A stretch of 64,000 bases of DNA from Hymenobacter wooponensis (GTDB lineage: Bacteria; Bacteroidota; Bacteroidia; Cytophagales; Hymenobacteraceae), in contig NZ_SRKZ01000003.1 of the NCBI RefSeq assembly GCF_004745865.1, forward strand, positions 1 to 64,000, read 5' to 3'. The notes below the pieces were generated by a model. The model saw nothing but the letters and a program-made list of their open reading frames with translations. It did no database searches and was not told where the DNA came from. The position numbers were made by a program, and so were the translations under genes. Positions 52,262 to 60,875 of the stretch are shown piece by piece (within the stretch, counting starts at the first letter, position 1; every line of letters begins with the position of its first letter).

Positions 52262-53407
52262 TTAGTTCAGCAGTGAGACACCGAAGCTTAACGTCTGAGC
52301 CTGGGGGCCGCGGTTGTCCTTGAAGGTGTCGTTGAGGTTATACTTCACGAACAGGTCTAGGCCACGGATGCCGATGGTGCCCTGTAGGCCATACTGGAAG
52401 TCGGAGAGGTTGTAGCTGCCACGGTCTTTGTCTTTACGGGTGCGGCCTTCTTCCTCATACTTGAGCTTGGTATGAGAACCGAGACGGTAGCCCGCAAACC
52501 CACCGGCGCCAATGTGGAAACCATCTCGGTCATTCTTACCACGGAAGCGGAGCGAAGCCATCAGAGGCAGGTTCAGGGTGGTCATGGTGAGCTTGCTCTT
52601 CTCTAGGCTGCGCGTGTCGGCTACAACTCGCGTGATGTTGTTGTCATCTGCGAAGCGGTAGTTCTTATCGAGCATGAAGTTGTTGAAGGAAAGCTCAGGA
52701 CCCGTAATCAGGTGAAAAGGAGAGCCCTTTTTACCTACCCGGATATCGTAGTTGTAGTTCAGGCTGAGGTAGCGCGAGCCAATGGGGCGCAGGTCAAGCT
52801 CATTTTCGCCGGGAGCCACTGATTTGTTTACCAGCGTATTCAGGCCCAGGTCTACGTTGAAGTTGGTGTGCACGGCGCGGTTGGCGCGTTCTTCCTGTTT
52901 GGCTTTACGCTGCGCCTGCTTCACTGAGTCGGGGGTGGAGCTGATGCGTACCGAAACGTGGTCGTCGTCCTTGCCATCCTGCTTGTCGTACACCGTCACC
53001 CCGAATACGCGGCCCATTACCACATCGGTGCGGGTCATGGTTTTAGAGCTGGTCTTGCCATCTTGGGAGCGTACCGTAATGCGGATTTGCTCGGGTACTT
53101 TCTTGCCGGGTTGGTCTTTGGCGGGGTAAAACTCCATGGTCACTTGGTCCGACTTCGAGTTCTTGCCCGCCGCCTCAGCCTGCGTGATGTAGCCGTCGAG
53201 CAGCACCAGCAATGAGTCGAGCTTGTAGTTGCGCATCTCACGGAGCTGGGCCTTGTTCTTCACAAACAGCGTCATGGTAGACTGGTTGGGCAGCTTCACA
53301 ATGATGGTGTCGTCGAGGTGAGTGGCAGGCCTAGCGGAGGCGTGCATGCGGCCGGGCATTAGGAGCACCAGGGCCAGGAGAGCGAGGAGAGAGGATATAC
53401 GTTTCAT
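52262..53407 (-). CDS. outer-membrane beta-barrel protein of a sigma/anti-sigma operon
   Basis: The 381-residue protein has a signal peptide ending near MHASA. An N-terminal beta-rich segment carries MTLFVKNKAQLREMRNYKLD, and a charged helical linker (VKQAQRKAKQEERANRAV) follows. The C-terminal half is a barrel of PorT/OmpW-like layout with alternating strands (YLSLNYNYDIRVG, HLITGPELSFNNF, DGFHIGAGGFAGYRLGSH) and ends in a hydrophobic strand SFGVSLLN. It lies 24 bp after the anti-sigma-like gene and is probably the effector or reporter of that ECF system. Confidence 0.78.
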   Translation of the reverse strand: MKRISSLLALLALVLLMPGRMHASARPATHLDDTIIVKLPNQSTMTLFVKNKAQLREMRNYKLDSLLVLLDGYITQAEAAGKNSKSDQVTMEFYPAKDQPGKKVPEQIRITVRSQDGKTSSKTMTRTDVVMGRVFGVTVYDKQDGKDDDHVSVRISSTPDSVKQAQRKAKQEERANRAVHTNFNVDLGLNTLVNKSVAPGENELDLRPIGSRYLSLNYNYDIRVGKKGSPFHLITGPELSFNNFMLDKNYRFADDNNITRVVADTRSLEKSKLTMTTLNLPLMASLRFRGKNDRDGFHIGAGGFAGYRLGSHTKLKYEEEGRTRKDKDRGSYNLSDFQYGLQGTIGIRGLDLFVKYNLNDTFKDNRGPQAQTLSFGVSLLN

Positions 53408-53431
53408 GACGTAAGGGAGAAAAAGGCAGCG

Positions 53432-54274
53432 TTAGAGTTGGATTACTTTGGTAAGGGTGCGGTTGCCCACGCGGGCCTGCACCGTTACCATTTCCGGCAG
53501 GCCGGCTTCCGTGAGGCTCACTTTATCACCGTTTACCACGTTGCGGGCCTGCTGCAGCAAGGCTCCAAGGCGGCGTGGGCGATGACCAGACGCTGAAGCA
53601 TCATTCACTGCCATAGCCGTTACGGCCGGAGCAGGGCGTACTTCTACTTCAATAGGTCCGATGGGAGCTGATTTGGCCGACGAAGCCAGGGCAAGGGTAG
53701 TAGGAGCGGGCGCCGTCTTTTCGGGCAGGGTAGCTACCACCGCGCGCTGCTCCGGAGCAGTTGGGGCGGGAGAAGTAGCGGCAAGTGCCTGGCGAGAAGG
53801 AGCGGGGGCCGACATAGCTTTTAAGGAGCGGCGAGTAGCAGAGCGCGGGGCCGAAGTGCGGGCTAGTGCGGCGGGGGCAGCTTCAGGGGCGGGGTCCGGT
53901 TGTGCACCCGCGGACCGGGCCGGAGAAGCTGCTGAGGTGGCCACCTCTACCGGCGTCGCATTGTCCGGGGCTTCTGTAGCGGTAGATGGAGAAGGAGTAG
54001 TAGGGGTTGCCTGCGTGATGGCAGATTTTTTTTCAGTAACCGACGCCACGGTGCCAGCGCCTAGGCCACTAACCGGCCCTTGCTGCACCAGCAGCCACCA
54101 AGCACCGCCAAGTAATGTGAGCAGTGCCACGGCTGCGGCGGCCAGCCACAGTACAGGGCGCTTGCGCTTGGGCTGAATTTCGGCCTCCAGCTGGTTCCAG
54201 AGGTAGGCGGGCGGCGTGGGGGCATGGCCCTCCAGTCGGTCCCGAAACAGCTTATCAATATCTTCCGGTTGCAT
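53432..54274 (-). CDS. anti-sigma-factor-like single-pass membrane protein
   Basis: The 280-residue protein begins with a short cytosolic region (MQPEDIDKLFRDRLEGHAPT) that would bind the sigma factor, and has one membrane helix at about 40-62. A long Ala/Pro/Thr-rich periplasmic linker (about 65-225) leads to a small C-terminal segment with ALLQQARNVVNGDKVSLTEA. It overlaps the sigma gene by 20 bp, the classical sigma/anti-sigma arrangement. No ZAS zinc motif is seen. The family assignment rests on layout and context. Confidence 0.72.
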   Translation of the reverse strand: MQPEDIDKLFRDRLEGHAPTPPAYLWNQLEAEIQPKRKRPVLWLAAAAVALLTLLGGAWWLLVQQGPVSGLGAGTVASVTEKKSAITQATPTTPSPSTATEAPDNATPVEVATSAASPARSAGAQPDPAPEAAPAALARTSAPRSATRRSLKAMSAPAPSRQALAATSPAPTAPEQRAVVATLPEKTAPAPTTLALASSAKSAPIGPIEVEVRPAPAVTAMAVNDASASGHRPRRLGALLQQARNVVNGDKVSLTEAGLPEMVTVQARVGNRTLTKVIQL

Positions 54275-54839
54275 AGAGTTCTTTCGTTGAGGAGGTGGAG
54301 GAGGGCCGGGCTTGGGCTCCGGCTACCGCGAGGCGGCGCTGGAGCATGGCCCGGGCCTTACTGAGCTGCGACTTGCTGGTGCCTTCCGAAATACCGAGCA
54401 GCTCGCCGATTTCGGGGTGGGTGTAGCCCTCCAGGGCATACAGGTTAAACACGGTACGGTAGCCAGCGGGCAGTTCGGCCAATACGGCTAGCATATCGTC
54501 GGCGTTGAGCTGGCTTTCGGCCGTGGCCGCCGTAGCGGGCACATCGTAGGTCAAATCGTCGATGGCCATGTGCAGGGGCTCCTTGCGGCGCAAGAGGCCT
54601 AGCGCTTCGTTCACCATAATCCGGCGAATCCAGCCTTCAAACGAGCCTTCGTGGCGGTACTGGTCCAGGGCTCGGAATACTTTGGTGAAGCCCACAATTA
54701 GGGCTTCCTCAGCGTCTTCGCGGCGCCGCAGGTAGCGCATGCACACCGACAGCATCAGGCCCGCGAACCGCTCATAGAGCAGTTTTTGGGCGCGGCTGCT
54801 GCCTTGACGGCAGGCGGCTATGAGGTCAGCATCAGTCAC
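54255..54839 (-). CDS. ECF-type RNA polymerase sigma factor
   Basis: The 194-residue protein starts at GTG 54839. Region 2 is present (ACRQGSSRAQKLLYERFAGL, CMRYLRRREDAEEALIVGFT, KVFRALDQYRHEGSFEGWIR), as is region 4 with its helix-turn-helix (LPAGYRTVFNLYALEGYTHP, EIGELLGISEGTSKSQLSKA). It should direct transcription of an envelope regulon, probably including its own operon with the anti-sigma-like protein and barrel gene. The C-terminal 20 residues are Ser/Thr-rich and atypical. Confidence 0.93.
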   Translation of the reverse strand: MTDADLIAACRQGSSRAQKLLYERFAGLMLSVCMRYLRRREDAEEALIVGFTKVFRALDQYRHEGSFEGWIRRIMVNEALGLLRRKEPLHMAIDDLTYDVPATAATAESQLNADDMLAVLAELPAGYRTVFNLYALEGYTHPEIGELLGISEGTSKSQLSKARAMLQRRLAVAGAQARPSSTSSTKELYATGRY

Positions 54840-55008
54840 GGAAGGAAGAGTAAAGGTTGGGTCAGGAGCAAGTCGTTTGGTGGGCTAGATGCAACCTGCC
54901 CGGGTGGGGTTGCCTAGCGTGAGAGAAAAATCGTCAAAAAGTGGCTTTGCTGAGCAGTAGTTAGGATAACTGGCTTAAAACCTGAAGAATACAATTGGCT
55001 TAGTAAAC

Positions 55009-55044
55009 AAAAAGCCTGCATCCTTCCAGGGAAAGATGCAGGCT
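55009..55044 (-). terminator. terminator for the CoA-binding gene
   Basis: AGCCTGCATCTTT pairs with AAGGATGCAGGCT and is followed by TTTTT on the minus strand. Confidence 0.7.
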
Positions 55045-55092
55045 CACTATACCCGACAAGGCTGTTGGTGCGAAGGGCGGGAAGTACCTGAG

Positions 55093-55108
55093 TGGCCTAG
55101 TGGCCTAG
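55093..55108. repeat. tandem pair of TGGCCTAG motifs
   Basis: Two direct 8-bp copies abut in intergenic DNA, the only tandem arrangement of the window-wide motif that I noticed. Confidence 0.6.
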
Positions 55109-55156
55109 CCGGACTTCTTGCCTCCGTTCCGAACAACAGCGTTATCGCCGAATCAC

Positions 55157-55516
55157 TTAATACTGGCCAATGGAAAGCATTACCAGCGTGCAGGCCTCCT
55201 CCGTACGGATGCCGCGCTGCTGAGCTAGCTCTTCCAACTCCGGATTTTCAGTGCCAGGGTTGAAGATGATGCGCTTGGGATTGAGGTCCAGAATATAGTC
55301 GTACCAGCCGGGCTGGTTTTGGGGGCCTACGTACAGTGTCACCGTATCTACGTCCCCTGCCTGCGGCCGGTCGGTGTGGATATCGAGACCAGCTACCTGG
55401 CCTTTACGAATGCCCACGGGCACTACTTCGTGGCCGTGGTTTTTCAGCTGATGCACAGCGCGGTAGGCGTAACGGTTGGGATTATCGCTAGCCCCCAGAA
55501 CAAGGGTCTTTTTCAT
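55157..55516 (-). CDS. CoA-binding (YccU-like) protein
   Basis: The 119-residue protein is a single Rossmann-like CoA-binding domain: KKTLVLGASDNPNRYAYRAV with its nucleotide loop, HGHEVVPVGIRKGQV, and KRIIFNPGTENPELEELAQQ. It lacks the ligase part found in larger acyl-CoA synthetases. Such stand-alone proteins bind CoA or related nucleotides, with unknown roles. It follows the FAD dehydrogenase gene by 63 bp on the same strand. Confidence 0.88.
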   Translation of the reverse strand: MKKTLVLGASDNPNRYAYRAVHQLKNHGHEVVPVGIRKGQVAGLDIHTDRPQAGDVDTVTLYVGPQNQPGWYDYILDLNPKRIIFNPGTENPELEELAQQRGIRTEEACTLVMLSIGQY

Positions 55517-55579
55517 AAGATGGTGTTGCTAGGATCAGTAAAGAGAAACTGACCGACAAGTTTATCTACCCTTTAACGG

Positions 55580-57157
55580 CTATTTCGCGCTGATGGCTGC
55601 CAATACAGCTTCAGCGCACCGCTCCCCATCCATGGCCGCCGACACGATGCCGCCGGCATACCCTGCGCCTTCGCCGCAGGGGAACAACCCGCGCACCTCC
55701 GGGTGCTGCAGCGTGTCACGGTCGCGGGGGATGCGCACGGGCGAGGAGGTGCGGCTTTCCACGCCCACAATCTGGGCGGCATTGGTAGCATAGCCGGGTA
55801 TCTTCTGCCCAAAATTCTTGAAGCCCTGGCGCAGGCGCTCTGCTAGGCCAGCGCCCAGCACTTGGTCCATCGGCACCGACACCAGGCCCGGCTGGTAGCT
55901 GGTTTCCAGCAGCTCCGGCGATACTTTGCTTTTCAGAAAATCGCCGAGGCGCTGGGCCGGGGCCAGTTGGGTATTGCCGGCCAGCTGGCAAGCACGCTGT
56001 TCAATTTCTTGCTGCAGGCGCAGGCCGGCCAGGGCGCCGTACTGGCGCAGGTCCATGTCTTCCAGCTCAATGGCCGTCACAATGCCGGAGTTGGCAAAGC
56101 GCGAGTCGCGGCGGCTGGGGCTCATGCCGTTCACCACCACCTCGCCGGGGGCGGTGGCGGCAGGCACGATAAAGCCACCGGGGCACATGCAGAAGGAGAA
56201 TACGCCCCGCTGCCGGTTCTGCCACTGGGTTTGGTGCACCAGCGCATATGAGGCGGCGGGCAAGGCACCCCGATCTTTGCGGCGGTACTGGGCTTGGTCA
56301 ATCAGCTCCTGGGGGTGCTCTACGCGCACGCCCAGGGCAAACGGCTTGGCCTCAATGAGCACGCCGCGGCGGTGCAGCAACTCGTAAATATCGCGGGCGG
56401 AGTGGCCGGTGGCCAGAATTACCGCATCAGCCTCCAGGGCTTCCCCAGCCGCCGTCACCACGCCACGCAGGTGGTTCTGCTCCAGGATAAGATCGGTCAC
56501 GCGGGTTTCAAAGCGTACCTCGCCTCCGGCTTCCCGAATTGTGTCGCGGAGGGCCTGCACCACGTAGGGCAACTTGTTGGTACCGATGTGCGGGTGGGCA
56601 TCTACCAGAATATCCGGGGTGGCGCCGTGCTGCACCAGCAGGCGCAGAATGCGGCCCACGTCGCCGCGCTTGGTGGCACGGGTGTAGAGCTTACCATCGG
56701 AGTAGGTGCCAGCCCCACCTTCCCCGAAGCAGTAGTTCGAGTCGGTGTCGACGATGTGCTCCTTGTTGAGCGCTGCCAGGTCGCGGCGACGGGTGCGCAC
56801 GTCTTTGCCGCGCTCCAGCACAATAGGCTTAATACCTAGTTCAATGGCACGCAGGGCCGCAAACAAGCCGGCTGGGCCCGCACCTACAATTAGCACCGAG
56901 CGACGGGCCTGGCTCACATTGGAGTAATGAAACCAAGGGCCAAAAAGGTCGGCGGGCGGCGGGGTTTGGTAAATCTCGGCGCGTAGGCGCACTTGGGGCT
57001 GGCGGCCGCGCGCATCAATGGAGCGCTTGCGCAAATGCACAAAATCGGCCTGACCGGGCACGAGGCCAGCGGCGTCGAGGAGGGCGCGGTAGCGCGCCAT
57101 TTCATCGTAGGCCACTTCCGGCGGAAGTAGCACCTCGATTTCTTGGGGTGTGGGCAT
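55580..57157 (-). CDS. FAD-dependent dehydrogenase (COG2509-like)
   Basis: The 525-residue flavoprotein has an N-terminal alpha/beta domain (about 1-80), the FAD dinucleotide motif VLIVGAGPAGLFAALRAIEL, CFGEGGAGTYSDGKLYTRAT, a second Rossmann strand ending LATGHSARDIYELLHRRGV, and a C-terminal FAD closure LFPCGEGAGYAGGIVSAAMD. It matches the uncharacterised FAD-dependent oxidoreductases of COG2509. The electron partner and substrate are unknown. It should be cytosolic. Confidence 0.88.
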   Translation of the reverse strand: MPTPQEIEVLLPPEVAYDEMARYRALLDAAGLVPGQADFVHLRKRSIDARGRQPQVRLRAEIYQTPPPADLFGPWFHYSNVSQARRSVLIVGAGPAGLFAALRAIELGIKPIVLERGKDVRTRRRDLAALNKEHIVDTDSNYCFGEGGAGTYSDGKLYTRATKRGDVGRILRLLVQHGATPDILVDAHPHIGTNKLPYVVQALRDTIREAGGEVRFETRVTDLILEQNHLRGVVTAAGEALEADAVILATGHSARDIYELLHRRGVLIEAKPFALGVRVEHPQELIDQAQYRRKDRGALPAASYALVHQTQWQNRQRGVFSFCMCPGGFIVPAATAPGEVVVNGMSPSRRDSRFANSGIVTAIELEDMDLRQYGALAGLRLQQEIEQRACQLAGNTQLAPAQRLGDFLKSKVSPELLETSYQPGLVSVPMDQVLGAGLAERLRQGFKNFGQKIPGYATNAAQIVGVESRTSSPVRIPRDRDTLQHPEVRGLFPCGEGAGYAGGIVSAAMDGERCAEAVLAAISAK

Positions 57158-57259
57158 ACAGAAGGTGAAAGGGAGTTAGCCTTTGAACCAGATGGGTAAA
57201 AGCAGATGCAAAACTACGAAAATGCCGTCTAGGCCAGTTCTCAGCCTGAAGAGAGCAAA

Positions 57260-57325
57260 AGCCGGCCCTGCTAAGCAGCGTAAGCACCGCCCTGGCGGTG
57301 CTTACGCTGCTTAGCAGGGCCGGCT
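57260..57325 (-). terminator. 32-bp perfect palindromic hairpin
   Basis: Bases 57260-57291 are perfectly complementary to 57294-57325, leaving a 2-nt centre. The minus-strand side is followed by TTTT, so it can end the transcript of the 102-residue gene. The stem is far longer than a usual terminator. Confidence 0.8.
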
Positions 57326-57340
57326 CTAAAACAGGATGCG

Positions 57341-57649
57341 TTATTGGGCAGTTCCGTCGTTAGAGCTTCCGGCTTTACGCGGCCAGAATTTCTCCATCGA
57401 CTGATTAAAGCTATCCAGTACCTGCGAGCGTACTTCCCCCGAAGGATGGCGTAACAAGCGGCCTAATAAGTAACGGTACATTTCCGTAGTAACTTCCAGG
57501 CCCTTGGCGCTTACCAATCCGTGGTGCAGCAAGTCGCAATTGGCAGCTACAGAATTTGAGATAGAGTCCGTTAGCTCTTCGCGAGCTTTATCGGCCTCCT
57601 TGAAGGACTGTTCCAAACGGGCTTTTTGATTAGGAAGGGGCTGCTCCAT
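57341..57649 (-). CDS. small helical hypothetical protein
   Basis: The 102-residue protein is fully helical with an N-terminal coiled-coil segment (KARLEQSFKEADKAREELTD) and a second helical part (LEVTTEMYRYLLGRLLRHPS). It has no signal peptide, cysteine cluster or known motif. It ends 16 bp before a 32-bp hairpin and stands alone. Its function is unknown. Confidence 0.6.
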   Translation of the reverse strand: MEQPLPNQKARLEQSFKEADKAREELTDSISNSVAANCDLLHHGLVSAKGLEVTTEMYRYLLGRLLRHPSGEVRSQVLDSFNQSMEKFWPRKAGSSNDGTAQ

Positions 57650-57817
57650 TTTCTACTGAGAGGAGAAAATCAGGTGATATGAATAGTTCGATAAACTTCC
57701 GCGCTGACTAGAAAGGTTCAGACAGCGCAGTGTCTGTCTAGAAAAAATAGAAATGGGTAGAGATATAAAGTGATAAGAGTGCTGTTTGTTAGCAGGTTAG
57801 TGTTGGGTTAACTTACA

Positions 57818-58213
57818 TCAATTGTGGCCTAGAATTGAAACGGGGCGCTTCTGATCATCAATAGCCACGAAGGTGAACAGACCCGAAACCGCCTTAATGC
57901 GCTCTTCGGAATACATCTGCTCCACGAATAGCTCTACGCGGACTTGCAGACTCGTGTTTCCAACCCGAGACACGCGGCCAATCAGCTCCACCAGCGTACC
58001 ACCCGGAATAGGATGAGTGAAGTCAACTTTATCAGAGGAAACGGTTACCATTTTAAGCCGGCTGAAACGGGTGGCCGTGATAAAAGCTACCTCGTCCATC
58101 ATGTGCAGGGTGGTACCCCCAAAGAGCGTGTCGTAGTGGTTGGTGGTGTTGGGAAATACGGCTTTGAAGATGCGCGTCTCGGCCCGGCTGATTTTTTCTT
58201 CTAAGGAAGACAT
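57818..58213 (-). CDS. hotdog-fold acyl-CoA thioesterase downstream of a cobalamin riboswitch
   Basis: ATG 58213 gives 131 residues, the right size for a single hotdog domain. Motifs are FPNTTNHYDTLFGGTTLHMM with the Asn and Asp region of YciA/BACH enzymes, MDEVAFITATRFSR, VSSDKVDFTHPIPGG, and GLFTFVAIDDQKRPV. It should hydrolyse acyl-CoA esters. It is the first gene on the strand of the cobalamin riboswitch, which ends 206 nt upstream. A link between B12 and this enzyme is not known to me. The in-frame extension upstream would run through the riboswitch and is rejected. Confidence 0.85.
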   Translation of the reverse strand: MSSLEEKISRAETRIFKAVFPNTTNHYDTLFGGTTLHMMDEVAFITATRFSRLKMVTVSSDKVDFTHPIPGGTLVELIGRVSRVGNTSLQVRVELFVEQMYSEERIKAVSGLFTFVAIDDQKRPVSILGHN

Positions 58214-58419
58214 AGGTAGTGAAGAAGGTGAAAAAGAGATACCCCTTGCCGGCCGCTCCCGCGGCTCCCGTTGCTCACCTTCTCGTTGCCGGCTACCTGG
58301 CCTACGCGCATACTGCCCTACACCCACCTGGCCCATATTGGGCAGCGGGAGAGGGCCACAGCCCGCAGCAGCACCCGACAAGGACCCGGTTCGCGCAGGA
58401 GCCTCATCATCAAGAGCGG
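58214..58419 (-). other. 206 nt leader between cobalamin riboswitch and thioesterase gene
   Basis: This is presumably the expression platform. It contains GCCCA-ATA-TGGGC and other GC-rich hairpins and ends with a T run (TCTCTTTTT, minus strand) about 20 nt before the start codon. It could be an attenuator. A 31-codon frame starting MMRLLREPGP is also present but looks accidental. Confidence 0.4.
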
Positions 58420-58590
58420 CGGGCAGGTCTCCTGACTTGTAACATGCTTTCCGCCCTTCTCGCCTTTCTGGTGGCAATGGGCTGTAGCTGGAAAGCACTG
58501 GGCTATGGTTACTTACAGTAGCGCGTCTGTCCGGGAGTTGCACCCGGTTCCCTTTTCATTCTGGCCGAAGCCAAAAACCTGCCGCTCGTC
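58420..58590 (-). ncRNA. cobalamin (adenosylcobalamin) riboswitch
   Basis: Read on the minus strand it has the B12-element consensus blocks in order. A P1 arm GGCAGGT is followed by AAAAGGGAACCGGGTGCAAC and TCCCGGACAGACGCGCTACT, then GTAAGTAACC and a variable hairpin. It closes with GTCAGGAGACCTGCC, whose ACCTGCC pairs with the first arm. These blocks are specific to the class. Class members repress B12 uptake or synthesis genes when cobalamin is bound. Here the only gene downstream on its strand is an acyl-CoA thioesterase 206 nt away. Confidence 0.93.
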
Positions 58591-58622
58591 TGACTGGAAT
58601 AAACAGACAAAGAACAATGCCA

Positions 58623-58630
58623 CAAAGGTA
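58623..58630 (-). promoter_or_regulatory. candidate -7 promoter box for the riboswitch transcript
   Basis: On the minus strand it reads TACCTTTG, about 33 nt before the riboswitch. A perfect CCCCAG-TGTG-CTGGGG dyad at 58640-58655 lies near the -33 position. Confidence 0.55.
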
Positions 58631-58801
58631 GCAGAATGCCCCAGTGTGCTGGGGCGCGAGGCTGCAAAGTGGCCTAGGCGCTACACTAGATTCCTCGGTT
58701 GCGCGTGAAACGGCAACCTGAGCGGACGGCTAGTGGCCTCTAAAGGGCTTCGGACAGGGTGTGCTATTTTGCGCTTCTTCCTCGCTTTCTTAACCTGGCC
58801 T

Positions 58802-60109
58802 ATGGCACCATCAACTACTCCCGCGCCGCGCACCATGGCCTCCCGTATTCGCTCCATCTTCAGTGGCTCGGTGGGCAACCTGGTGGAGTGGTATGATTGG
58901 TATGTATACTCGGCTTTTGCCTTGTACTTTGCCCCGGCGTTCTTCCCTAAGGGTAACCTAACGGCTCAGCTGCTTAACTCGGCGGCCATTTTTGCGGTGG
59001 GTTTTCTGATGCGGCCTTTGGGAGGATGGCTCATGGGCATCTACGCCGACCGTCATGGCCGCAAGGCGGCGTTGTTACTGTCGGTGCTGCTGATGTGCGG
59101 CGGCTCTTTACTTATTGCCCTCACGCCCGGGTATAGCCAGATTGGCGTGGCAGCCCCGGTGCTGTTAGTGCTGGCGCGCTTACTCCAGGGCTTAAGCGTG
59201 GGCGGAGAGTATGGCACTTCCGCCACCTACCTCAGCGAAATGGCCGACCAGCGCAACCGGGGCTTTTTCTCCAGCTTTCAATACGTAACTCTCATTGCCG
59301 GGCAGCTGCTGGCCCTGCTCGTGCAGCTAGGTCTGCAAAAGGTGCTGAGCACCGAGGAGCTATATGCCTGGGGCTGGCGCGTGCCGTTTGCTATTGGTGC
59401 GGTAGCGGCTCTGGTAGCCCTCTACCTGCGCCGGACTATGGAGGAAACCGATGCTTTTACCAAGCAAACCACCGGCCCAACCTCCGCTGAGGCGGCCGCC
59501 CCGCCCAGTAAACTAACCGTGCTCATGCGCTACCCGCGCGAGGTGCTGACGGTGGTGGGTCTCACGCTGGGCGGAACGGTGGTTTTCTACACTTTCACCA
59601 CGTACGTGCAGAAGTTTCTGGTGAATACGGCCGGGTTCAGTAAGGATGATGCCACCCTCGTTTCCTTCGGGGCGCTGGGTGTGGCCATGTTGCTGCAGCC
59701 GGTGCTGGGCGCCATTTCCGACCGTGTAGGGCGGCGGCCAGTGCTGCTGTTTTTTGGAATAGGCTCCACCCTGGGCACGTACCCGCTGCTCACGGCGCTA
59801 GGCCAGTCCACCGGGCCTGGGGCCGCGTTTGGGTTGCTCGTGCTGGCCTTGTTGATCGTGAGTGGCTACACATCCATCAACGCAGTGGTAAAGGCCGAAC
59901 TCTTCCCGACCGAAATCAGAGCCCTAGGTGTGGGGCTGCCGTATGCACTGACGGTGGCTGTGTTTGGCGGCTCGGCCGAATACGTTGCCCTACTGGCTAA
60001 AGACCGTGGCGTGGAAACCTGGTTTTACTGGTACGTAACGGCCTGCGCCGCCATCTCTCTAATAGTGTATCTGCGGATGGGCGATACCCGCGATACCTCC
60101 CGGATGTGA
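58802..60109 (+). CDS. MHS-type major facilitator transporter (KgtP/ProP-like)
   Basis: ATG 58802 gives 435 residues with 12 membrane helices. The family signatures are SGSVGNLVEWYDWYVYSAFA in helix 1, RPLGGWLMGIYADRHGRKAA between helices 2 and 3, GLSVGGEYGTSATYLSEMAD in helix 4 and ISDRVGRRPVLLFFG after helix 8. It fits the metabolite:H+ symporter family for dicarboxylates, betaine or proline; alpha-ketoglutarate permease is the closest type by feel. It is divergent from the cobalamin-riboswitch transcript but is not controlled by it. Confidence 0.9.
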   Translation: MAPSTTPAPRTMASRIRSIFSGSVGNLVEWYDWYVYSAFALYFAPAFFPKGNLTAQLLNSAAIFAVGFLMRPLGGWLMGIYADRHGRKAALLLSVLLMCGGSLLIALTPGYSQIGVAAPVLLVLARLLQGLSVGGEYGTSATYLSEMADQRNRGFFSSFQYVTLIAGQLLALLVQLGLQKVLSTEELYAWGWRVPFAIGAVAALVALYLRRTMEETDAFTKQTTGPTSAEAAAPPSKLTVLMRYPREVLTVVGLTLGGTVVFYTFTTYVQKFLVNTAGFSKDDATLVSFGALGVAMLLQPVLGAISDRVGRRPVLLFFGIGSTLGTYPLLTALGQSTGPGAAFGLLVLALLIVSGYTSINAVVKAELFPTEIRALGVGLPYALTVAVFGGSAEYVALLAKDRGVETWFYWYVTACAAISLIVYLRMGDTRDTSRM

Positions 60110-60149
60110 GAAGAGTAGCCCCGCGCCTTCATACTTATGTGCGGTAGAG

Positions 60150-60161
60150 TGGCCTAGGCCA
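60150..60161. repeat. CTAGGCC-family palindrome TGGCCTAGGCCA
   Basis: A complete palindromic copy 40 bp after the transporter gene, in intergenic DNA. Confidence 0.7.
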
Positions 60162-60304
60162 CTTGGGTAGGAGGTAGGCAACCTATTGAGAGCTAGTGTT
60201 GTCCATTGGCTAGCTAAGTGCTAGTTTACTATTACGGTTCTGCGCCTTGAAACAAAGTGCGTAAGTTGAGCTTTCTGTTCCAGTGTTCTCTCCTAAACCC
60301 ATTC

Positions 60305-60865
60305 ATGCTCATGCGTACCCTCACTCCCAAGTTCCTGTTCCTTTTCCTGTGCGCCGTTCTGCTGGCGGCTACGTCTTTTGCCCAAGGCACCATGACGAAG
60401 AAAGCCCCCGAAGACAAATCAAAACGCCCAAGCCCGCCCGCTACCGTAACGGGCACCGCGGCCGGTGGACTGGCCTACACCATCGACTACAGCCGCCCCT
60501 CGGTTAAAGGCCGGAAAATTTTCGGCGGACTAGAGCAGTATGGCAAAGTATGGCGTACAGGTGCTAACGAAGCCACTACATTCGAAGTAAAGCAGCCAGT
60601 AAAAATCAACGGCCAAGCCCTGCCGTCTGGCAAGTACGCGCTGTTCACCATCCCTGGCGAGCAGGAGTGGACCATCATCTTCAACAAGACGGCCGAACAG
60701 TGGGGGGCCTTTAAATACGACCAGGCTCAAGATGCTCTGCGCGTAAACGTTAAGCCTACCAAAACGCCTTCCCTTGTAGAGCAGTTTACTATCTCTTCTG
60801 ACAAGAGCGGCGTTGTGACAATGGCTTGGGAAAACACGCAGGTCAGCTTTACCGTGAGCAAATAA
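60305..60865 (+). CDS. DUF2911 secreted protein
   Basis: ATG 60305 (186 residues; ATG 60311 also possible) gives a signal peptide ending TSFAQG. The DUF2911 domain follows: TIDYSRPSVKGRKIFGGLEQ, YGKVWRTGANEATTFEVKQP and GQALPSGKYALFTIPGEQEW. The domain is common in Bacteroidota and exported. Its role is unknown. It ends right before a long terminator hairpin and is probably monocistronic. Confidence 0.9.
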   Translation: MLMRTLTPKFLFLFLCAVLLAATSFAQGTMTKKAPEDKSKRPSPPATVTGTAAGGLAYTIDYSRPSVKGRKIFGGLEQYGKVWRTGANEATTFEVKQPVKINGQALPSGKYALFTIPGEQEWTIIFNKTAEQWGAFKYDQAQDALRVNVKPTKTPSLVEQFTISSDKSGVVTMAWENTQVSFTVSK

Positions 60866-60875
60866 CATACTCAAG

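Larger units (their letters stand above)
54840..55156. other. 317 bp intergenic region upstream of the sigma operon
   Basis: No gene. It holds a hairpin at 55009-55044 that would terminate the CoA-binding gene on the minus strand, a tandem TGGCCTAG TGGCCTAG at 55093-55108, and presumably the sigma operon promoter near 54840-55000. Confidence 0.5.

Noticed and set aside
58214..58543. N-terminal extension of the thioesterase
   Set aside because: It would translate the cobalamin riboswitch and its leader. The conserved hotdog domain starts at the ATG at 58213.
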